64,000 bases of DNA from contig JBGTNL010000052.1 of the NCBI GenBank assembly GCA_041743085.1, positions 1 through 64,000 on the forward strand. Direction: 5' to 3'. Each line of letters starts with the position of its first letter. Within the stretch, counting starts at the first letter, position 1. The stretch comes from JAFMPW01 sp041743085 (lineage in GTDB: Bacteria > Bacteroidota > Bacteroidia > Flavobacteriales > Flavobacteriaceae). Under the pieces are notes generated by a model. That model was given only the letters and a program-made list of their open reading frames with translations, was not told the origin of the DNA and searched no databases. Below, piece after piece: positions 6,615 to 16,537 of the stretch. The position numbers and the translations under genes are program-made.

Positions 6615-7850
6615 TTAAATTCGGGCCAACGATTTCTTTTTTAAGGTGATCACCGTAATTTCCGGCCAGATTCCTACCCTCCCGGGGTAACCGATAAAAC
6701 CGAAACCCCTGTTTACATTAATAAGTTGTCCCAATTCTTCATAGACACCCGCCCAATATTTATAGCGCCATTTTACAGGACTCCATTTTACCCATCCCGG
6801 GATCTCTATTCCAAATTGCATCCCGTGCGTATGGCCGCTCAAAGTGAGATGATAATGGTAGTCGTCCTGTATCACAACATCTTCCCAATGCGAAGGATCG
6901 TGACTTAGCAAGATTTTGAAATCGTTCGGATCAATGTTGGTACTTGCCTTATTTAGATCCCCCGCTTTTTTGAATCCGCCCCTGCCCCAATTCTCAACAC
7001 CTATCAAAGCCAACCTGTCATTGCCCTTTGTGAGGTACCTGCTTTCATTCAATAGCAGGTCAAAACCAATTTCACTTTGCAACTGCTTCAGGTCCTCCAG
7101 ATTCTTTTCTTTTAATTCTTTGGAATCCCAGGTAACATAATCCCCATAGTCATGATTTCCCAGTATAGAAAATTTGCCATCGGGCGCCTCCAGGGAGGCA
7201 AAGAGTTCTGCCCATGGTTTCATTTCTTCTGCTTTATTGTTCACCATATCACCCGTAAAAAAAATAACATCGCTTTTTTGCTGGTTGACCAGTCCTACGG
7301 CATACTCAATTTTTTTTCTATTGTCAAAACTCCCGCTGTGGATATCCGAGATCTGGGTGATCCGATATCCGTCAAAAGCCCCCGGGAGATCATTGAATTC
7401 CAAAGTGTATTTGAGGACTTTAAAGTTGTATTTTCCCTGGTACATCCCATAAAGCAAAGCCCCAAAAGGCAGTGCGGCAATACCCAATGCCATCAGGCTT
7501 AGGAACCTTCGCCGGGTTGGAAGGCTAAATTCTTTGGACGTTCCGAATAACTTCTGATACGTAGCGGTAAGAAACCTGAAAATATCCTCCGAGAAAAGGA
7601 AGAGGATCGTTATAATTTTAAAGGTGAGAATAGCAAGCAGGAAACCAAAAGCGTAACTTTTAGGCCTGCTCAAAACCCTTCCGTCTTCGGCACCCCATGT
7701 AAACTGATAGATAAAATTACCTAATACGATCAGCGAAACAATAGTTGTGGCATAGTACACCCAGGGATACCTAGTGGCCGTTTTAAGAGCCTGCAGGGTG
7801 TAAAAACCCATGATGAAATAAATGATTAAAAAAATGATCCAACGTAGCAT
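6615..7850 (-). CDS. Membrane-anchored metallophosphoesterase (YkuE-like)
   Basis: A protein of 411 residues from the ATG at 7850 (the frame also opens at an upstream TTG at 7868). Three membrane segments lie in the first 100 residues, followed by a basic RRRFLS-hydrophobic segment forming a fourth. A calcineurin-like phosphoesterase domain follows with metal ligands in order: QISDIHSGS, FFTGDMVN, LGNHDYGDY, LLSHDPSHW and LSGHTHGMQFG. The catalytic domain is expected outside the cytoplasmic membrane. Members of this branch act on phospholipid or nucleotide phosphoesters; the substrate here is unknown. It lies downstream of cutC on the same strand with a gap of about 60 bp. Confidence 0.88.
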   Translation of the reverse strand: MLRWIIFLIIYFIMGFYTLQALKTATRYPWVYYATTIVSLIVLGNFIYQFTWGAEDGRVLSRPKSYAFGFLLAILTFKIITILFLFSEDIFRFLTATYQKLFGTSKEFSLPTRRRFLSLMALGIAALPFGALLYGMYQGKYNFKVLKYTLEFNDLPGAFDGYRITQISDIHSGSFDNRKKIEYAVGLVNQQKSDVIFFTGDMVNNKAEEMKPWAELFASLEAPDGKFSILGNHDYGDYVTWDSKELKEKNLEDLKQLQSEIGFDLLLNESRYLTKGNDRLALIGVENWGRGGFKKAGDLNKASTNIDPNDFKILLSHDPSHWEDVVIQDDYHYHLTLSGHTHGMQFGIEIPGWVKWSPVKWRYKYWAGVYEELGQLINVNRGFGFIGYPGRVGIWPEITVITLKKKSLARI

Positions 7851-7909
7851 AGTGCTATTTTTGTGCAAATATATCTGATTCCCTTACCAAGGATTAACTC
7901 CTTTACGCT

Positions 7910-8632
7910 TTATTTAACCATTTTCACAATTTTTTCAATACGCTCGGGATTCGTCAGGGCAATGATATCTTCTTTTAGATGTGCCGGACTCTTCATAGCT
8001 ATTGGGGGTGCGGCAGATAACGTTTTATGAAATTGGGTTCCCGATAAGTGAATAGCTTTAAAACCACTTTTTTTAAACGCATTTACATTCCCTTCATTTA
8101 TTCCTGCCCCGGGCATGATAACGCATTTTGAGGTCTTCAAATGCAGTTGTTCTAAAAGTGCCAGCCCCTTAACTGCCGATTTTTGCTGACCTGAAGTAAG
8201 CAGTATGTTAACGCCCAGATCCTCAAGTTGCCCCAAAGTGCTCATCGGTTCCTTTACCCAATCGAAGGCACGATGAAAGGTAAATATCATCTCACCTGCC
8301 AGTTCAACTAGTTCACCTGTCCGTTCCAGATCCAAAGAAAAATCAGCATGCAATAATCCTGTAGCGATACCTTCAAAACCCATATTCCGGCATTGGACAA
8401 TATCCTCCCTCATAGTTTCAAATTCAGTCCGGGAATAGGTAAAATCACCGCTTCGGGGCCTTATCAGGACATGAACGGGAATTGTAAGCAGTTCCTTTAT
8501 TTTTTTAAGAAGCCCGTAAGAGGGGGTTATGCCTCCTATCCCGAGTTCCGAACAAAGTTCAATCCTGTCCGCTCCCGCACTTTGGGCATTAAGGGCCGAT
8601 TGCAAAGAATTGGCACAAACTTCTACGATCAT
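7910..8632 (-). CDS. cutC: CutC family protein
   Basis: A 240-residue TIM-barrel protein (start at the ATG giving MIVEVCANS; the frame opens earlier at a TTG). It follows CutC closely: AGADRIELCSELGIGGITPSYG, then VHVLIRPRSGDF.YS, FTFHRAFDWV, LLTSGQQKSA and MPGAGIN. CutC was linked to copper homeostasis in Escherichia coli, but that role is disputed and the biochemical activity is unknown. No copper genes are nearby. It probably shares a transcript with the downstream metallophosphoesterase. Confidence 0.93.
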   Translation of the reverse strand: MIVEVCANSLQSALNAQSAGADRIELCSELGIGGITPSYGLLKKIKELLTIPVHVLIRPRSGDFTYSRTEFETMREDIVQCRNMGFEGIATGLLHADFSLDLERTGELVELAGEMIFTFHRAFDWVKEPMSTLGQLEDLGVNILLTSGQQKSAVKGLALLEQLHLKTSKCVIMPGAGINEGNVNAFKKSGFKAIHLSGTQFHKTLSAAPPIAMKSPAHLKEDIIALTNPERIEKIVKMVK

Positions 8633-8802
8633 ATTCCTTATATTTAGCTCGATAAAAGTAAACAACCGCAATCGATGAAATGAGCATGCAATACTAATTT
8701 TTTAGATTTTGCCAGATAAGCACCGGGTGTTTACGAAAGTAAAACGATGACAAGGATGAAGTCTTCTTCTTTTCTTCCTTTAAAACTAAAAAAATCGAAT
8801 TG

Positions 8803-9798
8803 ATGGAACGAAGAACCTTTTTAAAAAATTCAGGTGCGGCCACCGCCGGTTTTATAGCAACCCCTGTTCTGGCAACTTGCCGGGAAGTAAACCATAAGAA
8901 AACTGAAACACCTCCCATAAGCGAAGCAATAAAACCCATTGCAATATGCACCTGGGATTTTCACAATGCCACCGCCAGGGCCTGGGAAATTCTGAAAGAC
9001 GGGGGCACCTCCCTTGATGCCGTTGAAGAGGGTGTAAAGGTAGAGGAGGCCGATGTAAATAACCAGACCGTAGGCCTAGGCGGCCGGCCAGACAGGGATG
9101 GCAATGTTACTCTGGACGCCTGTATCATGGATAAGGACGGTAACTGCGGCGCTGTGCTCTGTATGCAACATATCGCCCATCCTGTTTCTGTTGCCCGCAA
9201 GGTCATGGAAGATACCCCTCATGTAATGTTGGCCGGAGCAGCAGCCGAAAGGTTTGCCTATGAAAAAGGGTTTAAAAAGGTAGACCTCTTAACCGAACAA
9301 TCAAAAAAGGAATGGCTTGCATGGAAAAAAACGGCTAAATACAAGCCCGTTATAAACATAGAGAATCATGATACCATAGGGATGCTGGCTATTGACAAAA
9401 ACGGAGATCTTTCGGGTGCCTGCACCACAAGCGGCATGGCCTATAAAATGGCGGGCAGGGTTGGTGACTCTCCCATAATAGGGGCAGGTTTATTTGTGGA
9501 TAACGAGGTGGGCGGAGCCACCGCAACGGGTGTTGGCGAAGAGGTGGTACGCACCGTGGGCAGTTTTCTTATTGTGGAACTGATGCGACAGGGAAAATCG
9601 GCTCAGGAAGCCTGTGAAGAAGGGGTTAAACGAATAATTGAAAAAAATAAGGATAAGCTCGATTTCCAGATTGGTTTTATCGCTATCAATAAAAGGGGTG
9701 AAACCGGCGGATACTGTATTCAACCGGGATTTACCTACAGGACCTTCTCTGATGAGGGGCATGTTAATAACCCTTCCGGCAGTTATCTTACTTCCTAA
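8803..9798 (+). CDS. Secreted N4-(beta-N-acetylglucosaminyl)-L-asparaginase (Ntn hydrolase)
   Basis: A 331-residue family T2 Ntn-hydrolase with an N-terminal twin-arginine-like signal (ERRTFLKNSGAATAGF). Autocleavage should occur before the Thr in ENHDTIGML (near residue 191), creating alpha and beta chains. GRVGDSPIIGAGLFVD and GATATGVGEEVVRTV are the substrate-pocket motifs. Glycosylasparaginases release N-glycans by cutting the GlcNAc-Asn bond, as known for the secreted flavobacterial enzyme of Elizabethkingia. Isoaspartyl peptidases are the nearest alternative, but the HDT motif and length favour glycosylasparaginase. It is monocistronic, divergent from cutC. Confidence 0.9.
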   Translation: MERRTFLKNSGAATAGFIATPVLATCREVNHKKTETPPISEAIKPIAICTWDFHNATARAWEILKDGGTSLDAVEEGVKVEEADVNNQTVGLGGRPDRDGNVTLDACIMDKDGNCGAVLCMQHIAHPVSVARKVMEDTPHVMLAGAAAERFAYEKGFKKVDLLTEQSKKEWLAWKKTAKYKPVINIENHDTIGMLAIDKNGDLSGACTTSGMAYKMAGRVGDSPIIGAGLFVDNEVGGATATGVGEEVVRTVGSFLIVELMRQGKSAQEACEEGVKRIIEKNKDKLDFQIGFIAINKRGETGGYCIQPGFTYRTFSDEGHVNNPSGSYLTS

Positions 9799-9869
9799 TG
9801 CGTTTTGCGAATTTGTAGACTTCTCAATCACAACGTGAAGCTTACATCTTTGCACTGGAAGACTAGAGC

Positions 9870-9890
9870 TTCGAAGTTGCAAACTTCGAA
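9870..9890. repeat. Perfect hairpin between asparaginase gene and polA
   Basis: TTCGAAGTT-GCA-AACTTCGAA forms a perfect 9-bp stem about 70 bp after the asparaginase stop. There is no long T run, so it is at best a weak terminator. Confidence 0.45.
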
Positions 9891-9999
9891 CAGCGGAATA
9901 TTATTAATTTAATGTAAATAGTATTGCGTGTCATAGTCCAAAGTCCAAGGCAACTTATTCCGTTCAAATTTCTAACTTCGTATTTCTAACTTTTTAAAA

Positions 10000-12834
10000 A
10001 TGGCAGACCGGAAACGACTTTTTTTATTAGATGCATACGCCCTTATCTTCAGGGGATACTACGCCCTTATTAAAAACCCCAGGATCAATTCCAAAGGGAT
10101 GGACACCTCAGCTATAATGGGTTTTATGAATTCCCTTTTTGATGTGATCAAGAGAGAAAAACCCGATCATCTGGCAGTTTGCTTTGATAAGGGAGGAAGT
10201 GCGGAACGAACAGAGCTGTTCCCGGAATATAAGGCCAACAGGGATGAAACCCCGGATGCCATCCAGGTGGCCGTGCCCTATATCCATGAAATCTTAAAGG
10301 CGATGCATATTCCGGTGGTGGAACTGGAAGGATGGGAAGCCGATGACCTTATCGGTACTCTGGCCAAGCAGGCGGAAAAGGAAAATTATAAAGTATTTAT
10401 GGTTACCCCTGATAAGGATTTCGGCCAGTTGGTCTCGGAGAATATTTTTATGTACAGACCTGCACGGTTGGGAAATGGCATAGAGATCTGGGGGATACCC
10501 GAAGTTAAAAAAAGATTTGGTGTGGAACGCCCGGAGCAGGTGATAGATTATCTTGGGATGATGGGCGATGCCAGTGACAATATTCCCGGTTTACCGGGAG
10601 TAGGAGATAAAACCGCCAGAAAGTTTATTGAGGAATTTGGCTCTTTGGAAGGCCTCCTGGCAAATACCGATAAGTTAAAAGGTAAGATGAAGGAGAAGGT
10701 GGAGGAGCATGCGGAACTGGGATTACTTTCCAAAAGACTGGCCACCATCTGTATTGACTGTGATGTAACTTTCCATGCCGAAGATTATGAACTCTCCATG
10801 CCAGACGGTGATAAAGTACAGGAGTTGTTTGAGCAACTGGAATTCAGGCGCCTCAGGGAGCAGTTCATTAAGATCTTCTCAGGAGAGGTAGAGGAAACGC
10901 AAACCCAGGTAACAAGCACCGAAACGGCCAAAAAACAATCCCAGGCAGCCGGGAGCGGGCAATTTACGCTGTTCGGAAACGATGGTACTTCTGCGGCAAC
11001 CATTAAGGAAGTATCGAGCAGGAAGACCATCGCGGACATACCTCATGTATACCAAAGTGTATCGGGCGGAATGGCGATGGAATTATTTCTCAAAAATCTA
11101 TTGAAACAATCCGTTGTCTGTTTTGATACAGAAACCACTTCCATAAATCCGCTTGTCGCCGAGTTGGTCGGAATTGCTTTCTCCTGGGATGCCGGGAAAG
11201 GTTTTTACATTACATTTCCCGAAGCAAAAGAAAAGGTACAGGGGATCATTGAACAATTAAGGCCTTTTTTTGAGGCGGAACACATTGAAAAGATAGGTCA
11301 GAATTTAAAATACGACATTAAAGTACTGCATAAATATAATGTGCGGGTAAGGGGAAAACTCTTTGATACCATGCTGGCCCATTATCTCATTAATCCGGAT
11401 ATGCGGCACAATATGGATGTCCTTTCGGAAACGTATCTCAACTATACTCCTGTTTCCATTACGGAACTCATCGGCAAGAAAGGCAAAAATCAACTTTCTA
11501 TGCGCGATGTCCCCCTGGAACAGCAAACGGAATACGCCGTGGAAGATGCCGATGTTACCTTCCAGCTGGCACATCATTTTATCCCGGAATTGGCACAGGC
11601 CGGTACGGAAAAACTTTTCAAAGAGATTGAAGTACCCCTACTGCGGGTTTTGGCGGATATGGAACTGGAAGGGATCAGGCTGGACGAGGCATTCTTGAAA
11701 TCGCTCTCCTCGGACCTGGACAACGATATCGGGGAACTGGAGGAAAAGATCTATAAGCTGGCAGGGGAACAGTTCAATATTGCATCACCCAAACAACTTG
11801 GTGAGATCCTTTTCGACAAATTAAACCTGGTAGACAAACCTAAAAAGACCAAGACCGGGCAGTATTCCACATCCGAAGATGTGTTGTCTTATCTTGCCAA
11901 AGACCATGAAATTATCCGTGATGTTCTGGATTACCGTGGGCTTACGAAATTGAAGAGTACCTATGTGGATGCCCTCCCGGAGCAGGTGGAGCCTTCCACA
12001 GGACGGGTACACACGGATTATATGCAAACCGTAGCGGCGACGGGCAGATTGAGCAGTAACAATCCCAATCTGCAGAACATCCCTATCCGCACGGAACGCG
12101 GGCGCCAGGTTAGGAAAGCCTTTGTTCCAAGGGATGAAAATTATATACTCCTGGCTGCGGATTACTCACAGATAGAGCTTCGGATCATAGCGGCACTGAG
12201 TGAGGAAACCACTATGATAGAAGCATTTAAGAATGGGGAAGACATTCATGCATCAACCGCATCAAAAGTATTTAATGTCTCCATTGATAAGGTGACGAGG
12301 GAACAACGGGGCAATGCCAAAACCGTAAATTTTGGAATTATTTACGGGGTGTCGGCCTTTGGACTTAGCAACCAAACCGATCTGTCCAGGACCGAGGCAA
12401 AAGAATTGATAGATACGTATTATAAAACCTACCCTAAACTTCGGAATTTTATAAGCGAACAAATTGATTTTGCCCGGGAGAACGGCTACGTACAGACCGT
12501 TTTGGGCAGGCGCAGGTACCTGAAGGATATCAACGGCAGCAATCAGGTTGTCCGCGGCGCAGCAGAGCGAAATGCCGTAAATGCACCTATTCAGGGTAGT
12601 GCGGCCGATATTATTAAAATGGCCATGATCAATATCCACAAAAAATTGGAGGCAGGGGACTACAGAACAAAAATGCTCCTCCAGGTGCACGATGAATTGG
12701 TTTTTGATGTCTACAAACCGGAATTGGAGGAAATGAAATCAATGATCAAAACCGAAATGGAAAATGCGTATGATCTTGAAGTGCCACTGGAAGTAGAATT
12801 GGGCACTGGAAATGATTGGTTGGAGGCGCATTAA
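10000..12834 (+). CDS. polA: DNA polymerase I
   Basis: A 944-residue full-length Pol I. The 5'-3' exonuclease domain occupies residues 1 to about 290 (DAYALIFRGYYAL, WEADDLIGTLA, GLPGVGDKTA). The 3'-5' exonuclease domain follows (about 355-530) with FDTETT, NLKYDIKVL and YAVEDAD, so the proofreading carboxylates look intact. The polymerase domain (about 560-944) has motif A DYSQIELRI, motif B (AKTVNFGIIYG) and motif C VHDE. It processes Okazaki fragments and fills repair gaps. It is monocistronic; the start is the ATG at 10000, about 200 bp after the asparaginase gene. Confidence 0.98.
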   Translation: MADRKRLFLLDAYALIFRGYYALIKNPRINSKGMDTSAIMGFMNSLFDVIKREKPDHLAVCFDKGGSAERTELFPEYKANRDETPDAIQVAVPYIHEILKAMHIPVVELEGWEADDLIGTLAKQAEKENYKVFMVTPDKDFGQLVSENIFMYRPARLGNGIEIWGIPEVKKRFGVERPEQVIDYLGMMGDASDNIPGLPGVGDKTARKFIEEFGSLEGLLANTDKLKGKMKEKVEEHAELGLLSKRLATICIDCDVTFHAEDYELSMPDGDKVQELFEQLEFRRLREQFIKIFSGEVEETQTQVTSTETAKKQSQAAGSGQFTLFGNDGTSAATIKEVSSRKTIADIPHVYQSVSGGMAMELFLKNLLKQSVVCFDTETTSINPLVAELVGIAFSWDAGKGFYITFPEAKEKVQGIIEQLRPFFEAEHIEKIGQNLKYDIKVLHKYNVRVRGKLFDTMLAHYLINPDMRHNMDVLSETYLNYTPVSITELIGKKGKNQLSMRDVPLEQQTEYAVEDADVTFQLAHHFIPELAQAGTEKLFKEIEVPLLRVLADMELEGIRLDEAFLKSLSSDLDNDIGELEEKIYKLAGEQFNIASPKQLGEILFDKLNLVDKPKKTKTGQYSTSEDVLSYLAKDHEIIRDVLDYRGLTKLKSTYVDALPEQVEPSTGRVHTDYMQTVAATGRLSSNNPNLQNIPIRTERGRQVRKAFVPRDENYILLAADYSQIELRIIAALSEETTMIEAFKNGEDIHASTASKVFNVSIDKVTREQRGNAKTVNFGIIYGVSAFGLSNQTDLSRTEAKELIDTYYKTYPKLRNFISEQIDFARENGYVQTVLGRRRYLKDINGSNQVVRGAAERNAVNAPIQGSAADIIKMAMINIHKKLEAGDYRTKMLLQVHDELVFDVYKPELEEMKSMIKTEMENAYDLEVPLEVELGTGNDWLEAH

Positions 12835-13343
12835 AAGCTCATCAAAACCCCCTTCCGGTGAAGCGTATGTTGGTACAGATTAATCCGGAACTTTCAATTA
12901 AACCGAAAAGTTTTATAACCAAACCACTATTTACCCATCTAAGAGATAGGGGATCGAGTAAATGGCATTAAACCCATGGGCAAGCCCTGGACCTAATAGA
13001 AGGAATAGACCCAAGGGTCGAGGTATTAAACCTAGACCCCGCTGAAAAAGCGGGGTTAGTTCAACCATCCATTTTAACCGCTCCCGCTAAAAAGCGAGAT
13101 TATTAAAATGGGGTTTCACTAATTAAATACACCGGAAACGCTCCATATCATTGGGACAGGACGTGCTTTTTGGCGAGATTTTACCTTATTCCGCATAGGT
13201 AACTTCCGAACAGGACAAGCTGAGCTAAAATACCTGCTATCCTTTAAATTTTTATCCCTATTTTTAAAATAAAAATTGCACGTATACCAATCCTGTAGGT
13301 CAGGATAGTGGTTTGTATATGAAAGTATAGAAAATTATAGGTT
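12835..13343. repeat. Palindrome-rich intergenic region after polA
   Basis: No gene is visible. Hairpins include CCCCGCT-GAAAA-AGCGGGG (about 13037-13055), a larger CCATTTTAA/TTAAAATGG stem with an inner CGCT/AGCG pair (13069-13111), and ATCCTG-TAGGT-CAGGAT nested in a TATACCA/TGG..TATA arm (about 13284-13322). The AGACCC..GC....AGCGGGGTTAG core at 13034-13058 recurs at about 56640-56664, so at least part is a dispersed repeat. Confidence 0.55.
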
Positions 13344-13409
13344 TTGGCGGCGTCGTTTGATCCCCCTGAACAACTCTGCCAAGATTTCACCAGTCAAAGA
13401 CCCATTCAC

Positions 13410-14300
13410 ATGGACCTTATCAAAACCTTTCTCTATTTTGCCATTTTCCAGCATCCGCTCACGCGCGAAGAGGCCCAAAACTTTTGCCAGTACCCTACCA
13501 AGTCGATCGACAATGAACTCCACGAGCTGGTCGCTCAAAAACTACTCTATAAAATAAAAAAGTATTACTTACCCTATAATTACCCGCTCTGGGTGGAAAG
13601 GCGAATAACCGGTAACGAACTGGCCTCTAAAAAAATGCGCAAAGCAAAGAAAATGGCCGGGATCCTAACCTATTTTCCTTTCGTAAGATCGGTAATGATC
13701 TCCGGTTCCCTGTCCAAAGGCTTTATGGATCACCAATCGGATATCGACTTTTTTGTCATAATGCAACCGGGAAGTATCGCTATTTCTAAATTTTTAATGG
13801 GGCTGTACAGGCGGTTATTTGCTCCCAGGACCTTCTGCATCAATTTTATTATAGATTCCAACAATCTCCACATCCAAAAACAAAATCTCTATACCGCCAT
13901 TGAAATGGTGACACTTATTCCTTTGATCGATGCGGATCTTTATGACCGTTTTATGAAAGTGAATATGGACTGGATACGGAAATTTCTGCCGAATGCCATT
14001 CTTCATAAACCAGATATACTGCCTTTTAGAAAGAAAAGTATTCAGACTTTTCTGGAATATCTCTTGTCTTCGGGACCCGGCACAAAACTGGATGATCTTT
14101 TGCGGAATGAATACAAAAAACGACTCCGAAGAAAGGCTACAATGGAAATACACGAATCCGGGGAAGTCATCATAAACAAAGGGGTTATCAAATTGCATGG
14201 AAAACCCTATCAAAAGAAGATCATGAACCTGTACAACCAGTACCAGGAGAACTTTTTTACAGAGAAGGAACTGGTGTTCAATGAACATTTCTATGACTGA
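13410..14300 (+). CDS. Nucleotidyltransferase-fold protein
   Basis: A protein of 296 residues from the first ATG (13410); the frame stays open upstream to a TTG. The signature GSLSKGFMDHQSDIDFFV is the GSx(n)DxD motif of the polymerase-beta nucleotidyltransferase fold. The N-terminal 90 residues look like a winged helix (FLYFAIFQHPLTREEA, SIDNELHELVAQKLLYKI). Proteins of this type accompany radical SAM and glycan genes in many Bacteroidota, with unknown substrates. The last 20 nt overlap the following radical SAM gene, so it heads a translationally coupled operon running to 18683. Confidence 0.75.
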   Translation: MDLIKTFLYFAIFQHPLTREEAQNFCQYPTKSIDNELHELVAQKLLYKIKKYYLPYNYPLWVERRITGNELASKKMRKAKKMAGILTYFPFVRSVMISGSLSKGFMDHQSDIDFFVIMQPGSIAISKFLMGLYRRLFAPRTFCINFIIDSNNLHIQKQNLYTAIEMVTLIPLIDADLYDRFMKVNMDWIRKFLPNAILHKPDILPFRKKSIQTFLEYLLSSGPGTKLDDLLRNEYKKRLRRKATMEIHESGEVIINKGVIKLHGKPYQKKIMNLYNQYQENFFTEKELVFNEHFYD

Positions 14301-15756
14301 TATTCTTTTCTCGCATTCGTATTATTATCCGCTGGATTCGAAACAGTGGAGGAAGGGGACGCCATATCCCCCGCTGGGCACTCTCTATGCTGCCGCATTA
14401 ATGCGAAACGAAGGATATACCGTTGATTTGTTCGACACCAATCTAAGGGACAATCCATACGACGTTGCCCCAATTTTAGAAGCGCAAAGGCCAAGATATT
14501 TGGTGCTTTATGATGATGGCTTTAATTATCTTACCAAGATGTGCCTCACGACCATGCGCGAAGCAGCTTTTAAAATGCTTGCATTAGGCCAAAAGCATGA
14601 CTGCATCACAGTGATCTGCGGTTCGGACGCCACGGATCACTATAAGAAATATATTGCACATGGGGCGGATTATGTAATCCAGGGCGAAGGCGAAATCACC
14701 TTAAGGGAACTTATCGGATGCCTTGATAAAAACCAGGCTGTGACTGCTATTAAAGGACTCATTTACAAGAATAATGAAGACATCATAACAGCAGCCAGGC
14801 GCCCTGTACTTCAGAACCTGGATGAACTGCCCTTACCGGCCTGGGATCTGGTAGATATTGCGGCCTACAAAGCCGTATGGCGGGAGCGTGGCCGGGAATT
14901 TACTTTAAATATAGCAACTACCAGGGGATGTCCTTTTAAGTGCAACTGGTGCGCCAAGCCCATTTATGGAAACCGTTACAATTCGCATTCCCCGGAATAT
15001 ATCGTAAAACACATTCAATTACTTCAGGATCGTTTTGGCGTAAAACGATTTTGGATGTGCGACGATATTTTTGGGCTCAAACCAAACTGGGTACAGGAAT
15101 TTGGTAAAGTACTCCGGCGGGAAGGTGTAAAATTGAAATTTTATATTCAGAGCAGGGTTGATCTTTTGTTGAAGGAGGATACCATTGAAACCCTGGTCCG
15201 GTCCGGACTGGAAGAAGTATGGGTAGGTGCGGAAAGCGGTTCCCAGAAAATTCTGGATGCCATGGACAAAGGCACTACCGTGAAGCAGATCTATACCGCA
15301 ACACACCTGCTCAAAGAACGGAAGGTACGTGTGGCCTTCTTTATACAATTTGGCTATTTAGGCGAGACAAAGGAAGACATTCTAAAAACGATCAACATGA
15401 TCAAGGAATTAGTGCCCGACGATCTGGGAATTTCCGTCTCTTATCCCTTACCGGGGACCAAATTCCACGAAAAAGTAAAAGATGATCTTAAATTAAAGAG
15501 CAATTGGACCGATTCTGATGACCTGGATATGCTGTTCAGAGGTTCGTATAATTCGGCCTATTACAAAAAACTACATCGGTATGTCCATAAGGAATATCGC
15601 AAAAGCAGGGGGATAGAACAGATGAAATTGCTGCTGAGGAATCCGCTTGGGCTATCCTATAAAAAACTTCGGTCATCGCTTTTGTATTTTTACTATGCTC
15701 CAATGGCTATGATCGATTTATTTCAATTAAAAAGGATGAAACATACTCATGCTTAG
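14281..15756 (+). CDS. B12-binding-type radical SAM protein (1)
   Basis: A 491-residue protein with an N-terminal Rossmann-like cobalamin-binding-type domain (residues 1 to about 150; PYPPLGTLYAAALMRNEGY, VICGSDATDHYKKYIAHGADYVIQGEGE). A radical SAM TIM barrel follows with its cluster motif CPFKCNWC (C217, C221, C224) and the SAM-binding EVWVGAESGSQ strand. The cobalamin DxHxxG histidine is not seen (the position reads LFDTNLRDN), so B12 may bind base-off without that ligand or not at all. BchE-like members of this superfamily catalyse methylations and ring rearrangements. Overlaps at both ends with neighbours indicate coupled translation. Start may also be the internal ATG at 14293. Confidence 0.88.
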   Translation: MNISMTDILFSHSYYYPLDSKQWRKGTPYPPLGTLYAAALMRNEGYTVDLFDTNLRDNPYDVAPILEAQRPRYLVLYDDGFNYLTKMCLTTMREAAFKMLALGQKHDCITVICGSDATDHYKKYIAHGADYVIQGEGEITLRELIGCLDKNQAVTAIKGLIYKNNEDIITAARRPVLQNLDELPLPAWDLVDIAAYKAVWRERGREFTLNIATTRGCPFKCNWCAKPIYGNRYNSHSPEYIVKHIQLLQDRFGVKRFWMCDDIFGLKPNWVQEFGKVLRREGVKLKFYIQSRVDLLLKEDTIETLVRSGLEEVWVGAESGSQKILDAMDKGTTVKQIYTATHLLKERKVRVAFFIQFGYLGETKEDILKTINMIKELVPDDLGISVSYPLPGTKFHEKVKDDLKLKSNWTDSDDLDMLFRGSYNSAYYKKLHRYVHKEYRKSRGIEQMKLLLRNPLGLSYKKLRSSLLYFYYAPMAMIDLFQLKRMKHTHA

Positions 15757-16537
15757 CGGGTTTGATCTGGCAGCACCCGCCTATGACAGTGCCTTTACCC
15801 ATACTCCCATTGGGAAGATGCAGCGGAACAGGGTTCACAGGTACCTTGTGCCCTACCTGAATAAAAACAGCGCAATGAATATTCTTGAACTAAATTGTGG
15901 CACAGGCGAAGATGCGGTCTTTATGTCCCAAATGGGACATTCCGTACATGCCACGGACATTTCCCGGGAGATGCTTGCGAGGGCACGGCATAAAGCGAAG
16001 GATGATTCAACTATTAGTTTTCAACAGTTGAACATAAATGATCTGAACAAACAAACGCCAGCGCAAAAATTGGATATTATCTTTTCTAATTTTGGTGGAT
16101 TAAATTGTATTTCACCTGTTCAGCTCCAACCTTTCTTTAAGACCGCTGCGGATAAATTAGTTGCAGGGGGGCTTATAATTGCTGTGATCATGCCGCGGAA
16201 ATGCCTATGGGAACGTCTTTACTTTTTGCTAAAGGGAAAACCAAAAACCGCATTTAGGAGAACCGCCCAAAATGTAACCGAAGTGCCGGTTTCAGGAAAA
16301 AAAGTGAAGACCTGGTACTATAACCCGGGAGAAATAAGCAAATATGGAAACACGCTCTTTTCAAAGGAATTGGTGAAGCCAATCGGGTTTTTAATTCCCC
16401 CTTCCTACCTTAATTCTTTTTTCAGGAATAAAAAGGGGCTATTACAATTGTTGGGATGGATGGAACAAAACCTGTTCTCATTGAATTTTCTTAGCCCTTA
16501 TGCCGATCATTTTATCATTGTATTACAAAAAAAATGA
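15749..16537 (+). CDS. SAM-dependent class I methyltransferase (1)
   Basis: A 262-residue Rossmann-fold methyltransferase. Motif I is ILELNCGTGED (about residues 45-55), the post-I acidic residue lies in VHATDISREML, and motif IV corresponds to LDIIFSNFGGLNCI. The C-terminal part (TWYYNPGEISKYG...) is a family-specific lid of unknown specificity. It overlaps the upstream radical SAM gene by 8 nt and the downstream one by 4 nt (ATGA), so the proteins are made together. The substrate is probably the small molecule or glycan modified by the radical SAM partners; that is inference. Confidence 0.85.
   Translation: MLSGFDLAAPAYDSAFTHTPIGKMQRNRVHRYLVPYLNKNSAMNILELNCGTGEDAVFMSQMGHSVHATDISREMLARARHKAKDDSTISFQQLNINDLNKQTPAQKLDIIFSNFGGLNCISPVQLQPFFKTAADKLVAGGLIIAVIMPRKCLWERLYFLLKGKPKTAFRRTAQNVTEVPVSGKKVKTWYYNPGEISKYGNTLFSKELVKPIGFLIPPSYLNSFFRNKKGLLQLLGWMEQNLFSLNFLSPYADHFIIVLQKK

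Noticed and set aside
6615..8632. Copper-resistance operon built around cutC
   Set aside because: Neighbours are a metallophosphoesterase and a thioredoxin-like gene without metal-resistance signatures.
10000..12834. DNA polymerase I as a phage-type or exonuclease-dead polymerase
   Set aside because: Both exonuclease domains and their carboxylate motifs are visible, so it is an ordinary complete Pol I.
13036..13111. CRISPR-like repeats
   Set aside because: The hairpins are unique palindromes, not regularly spaced identical repeats; no CRISPR array or cas gene was seen anywhere in the window.
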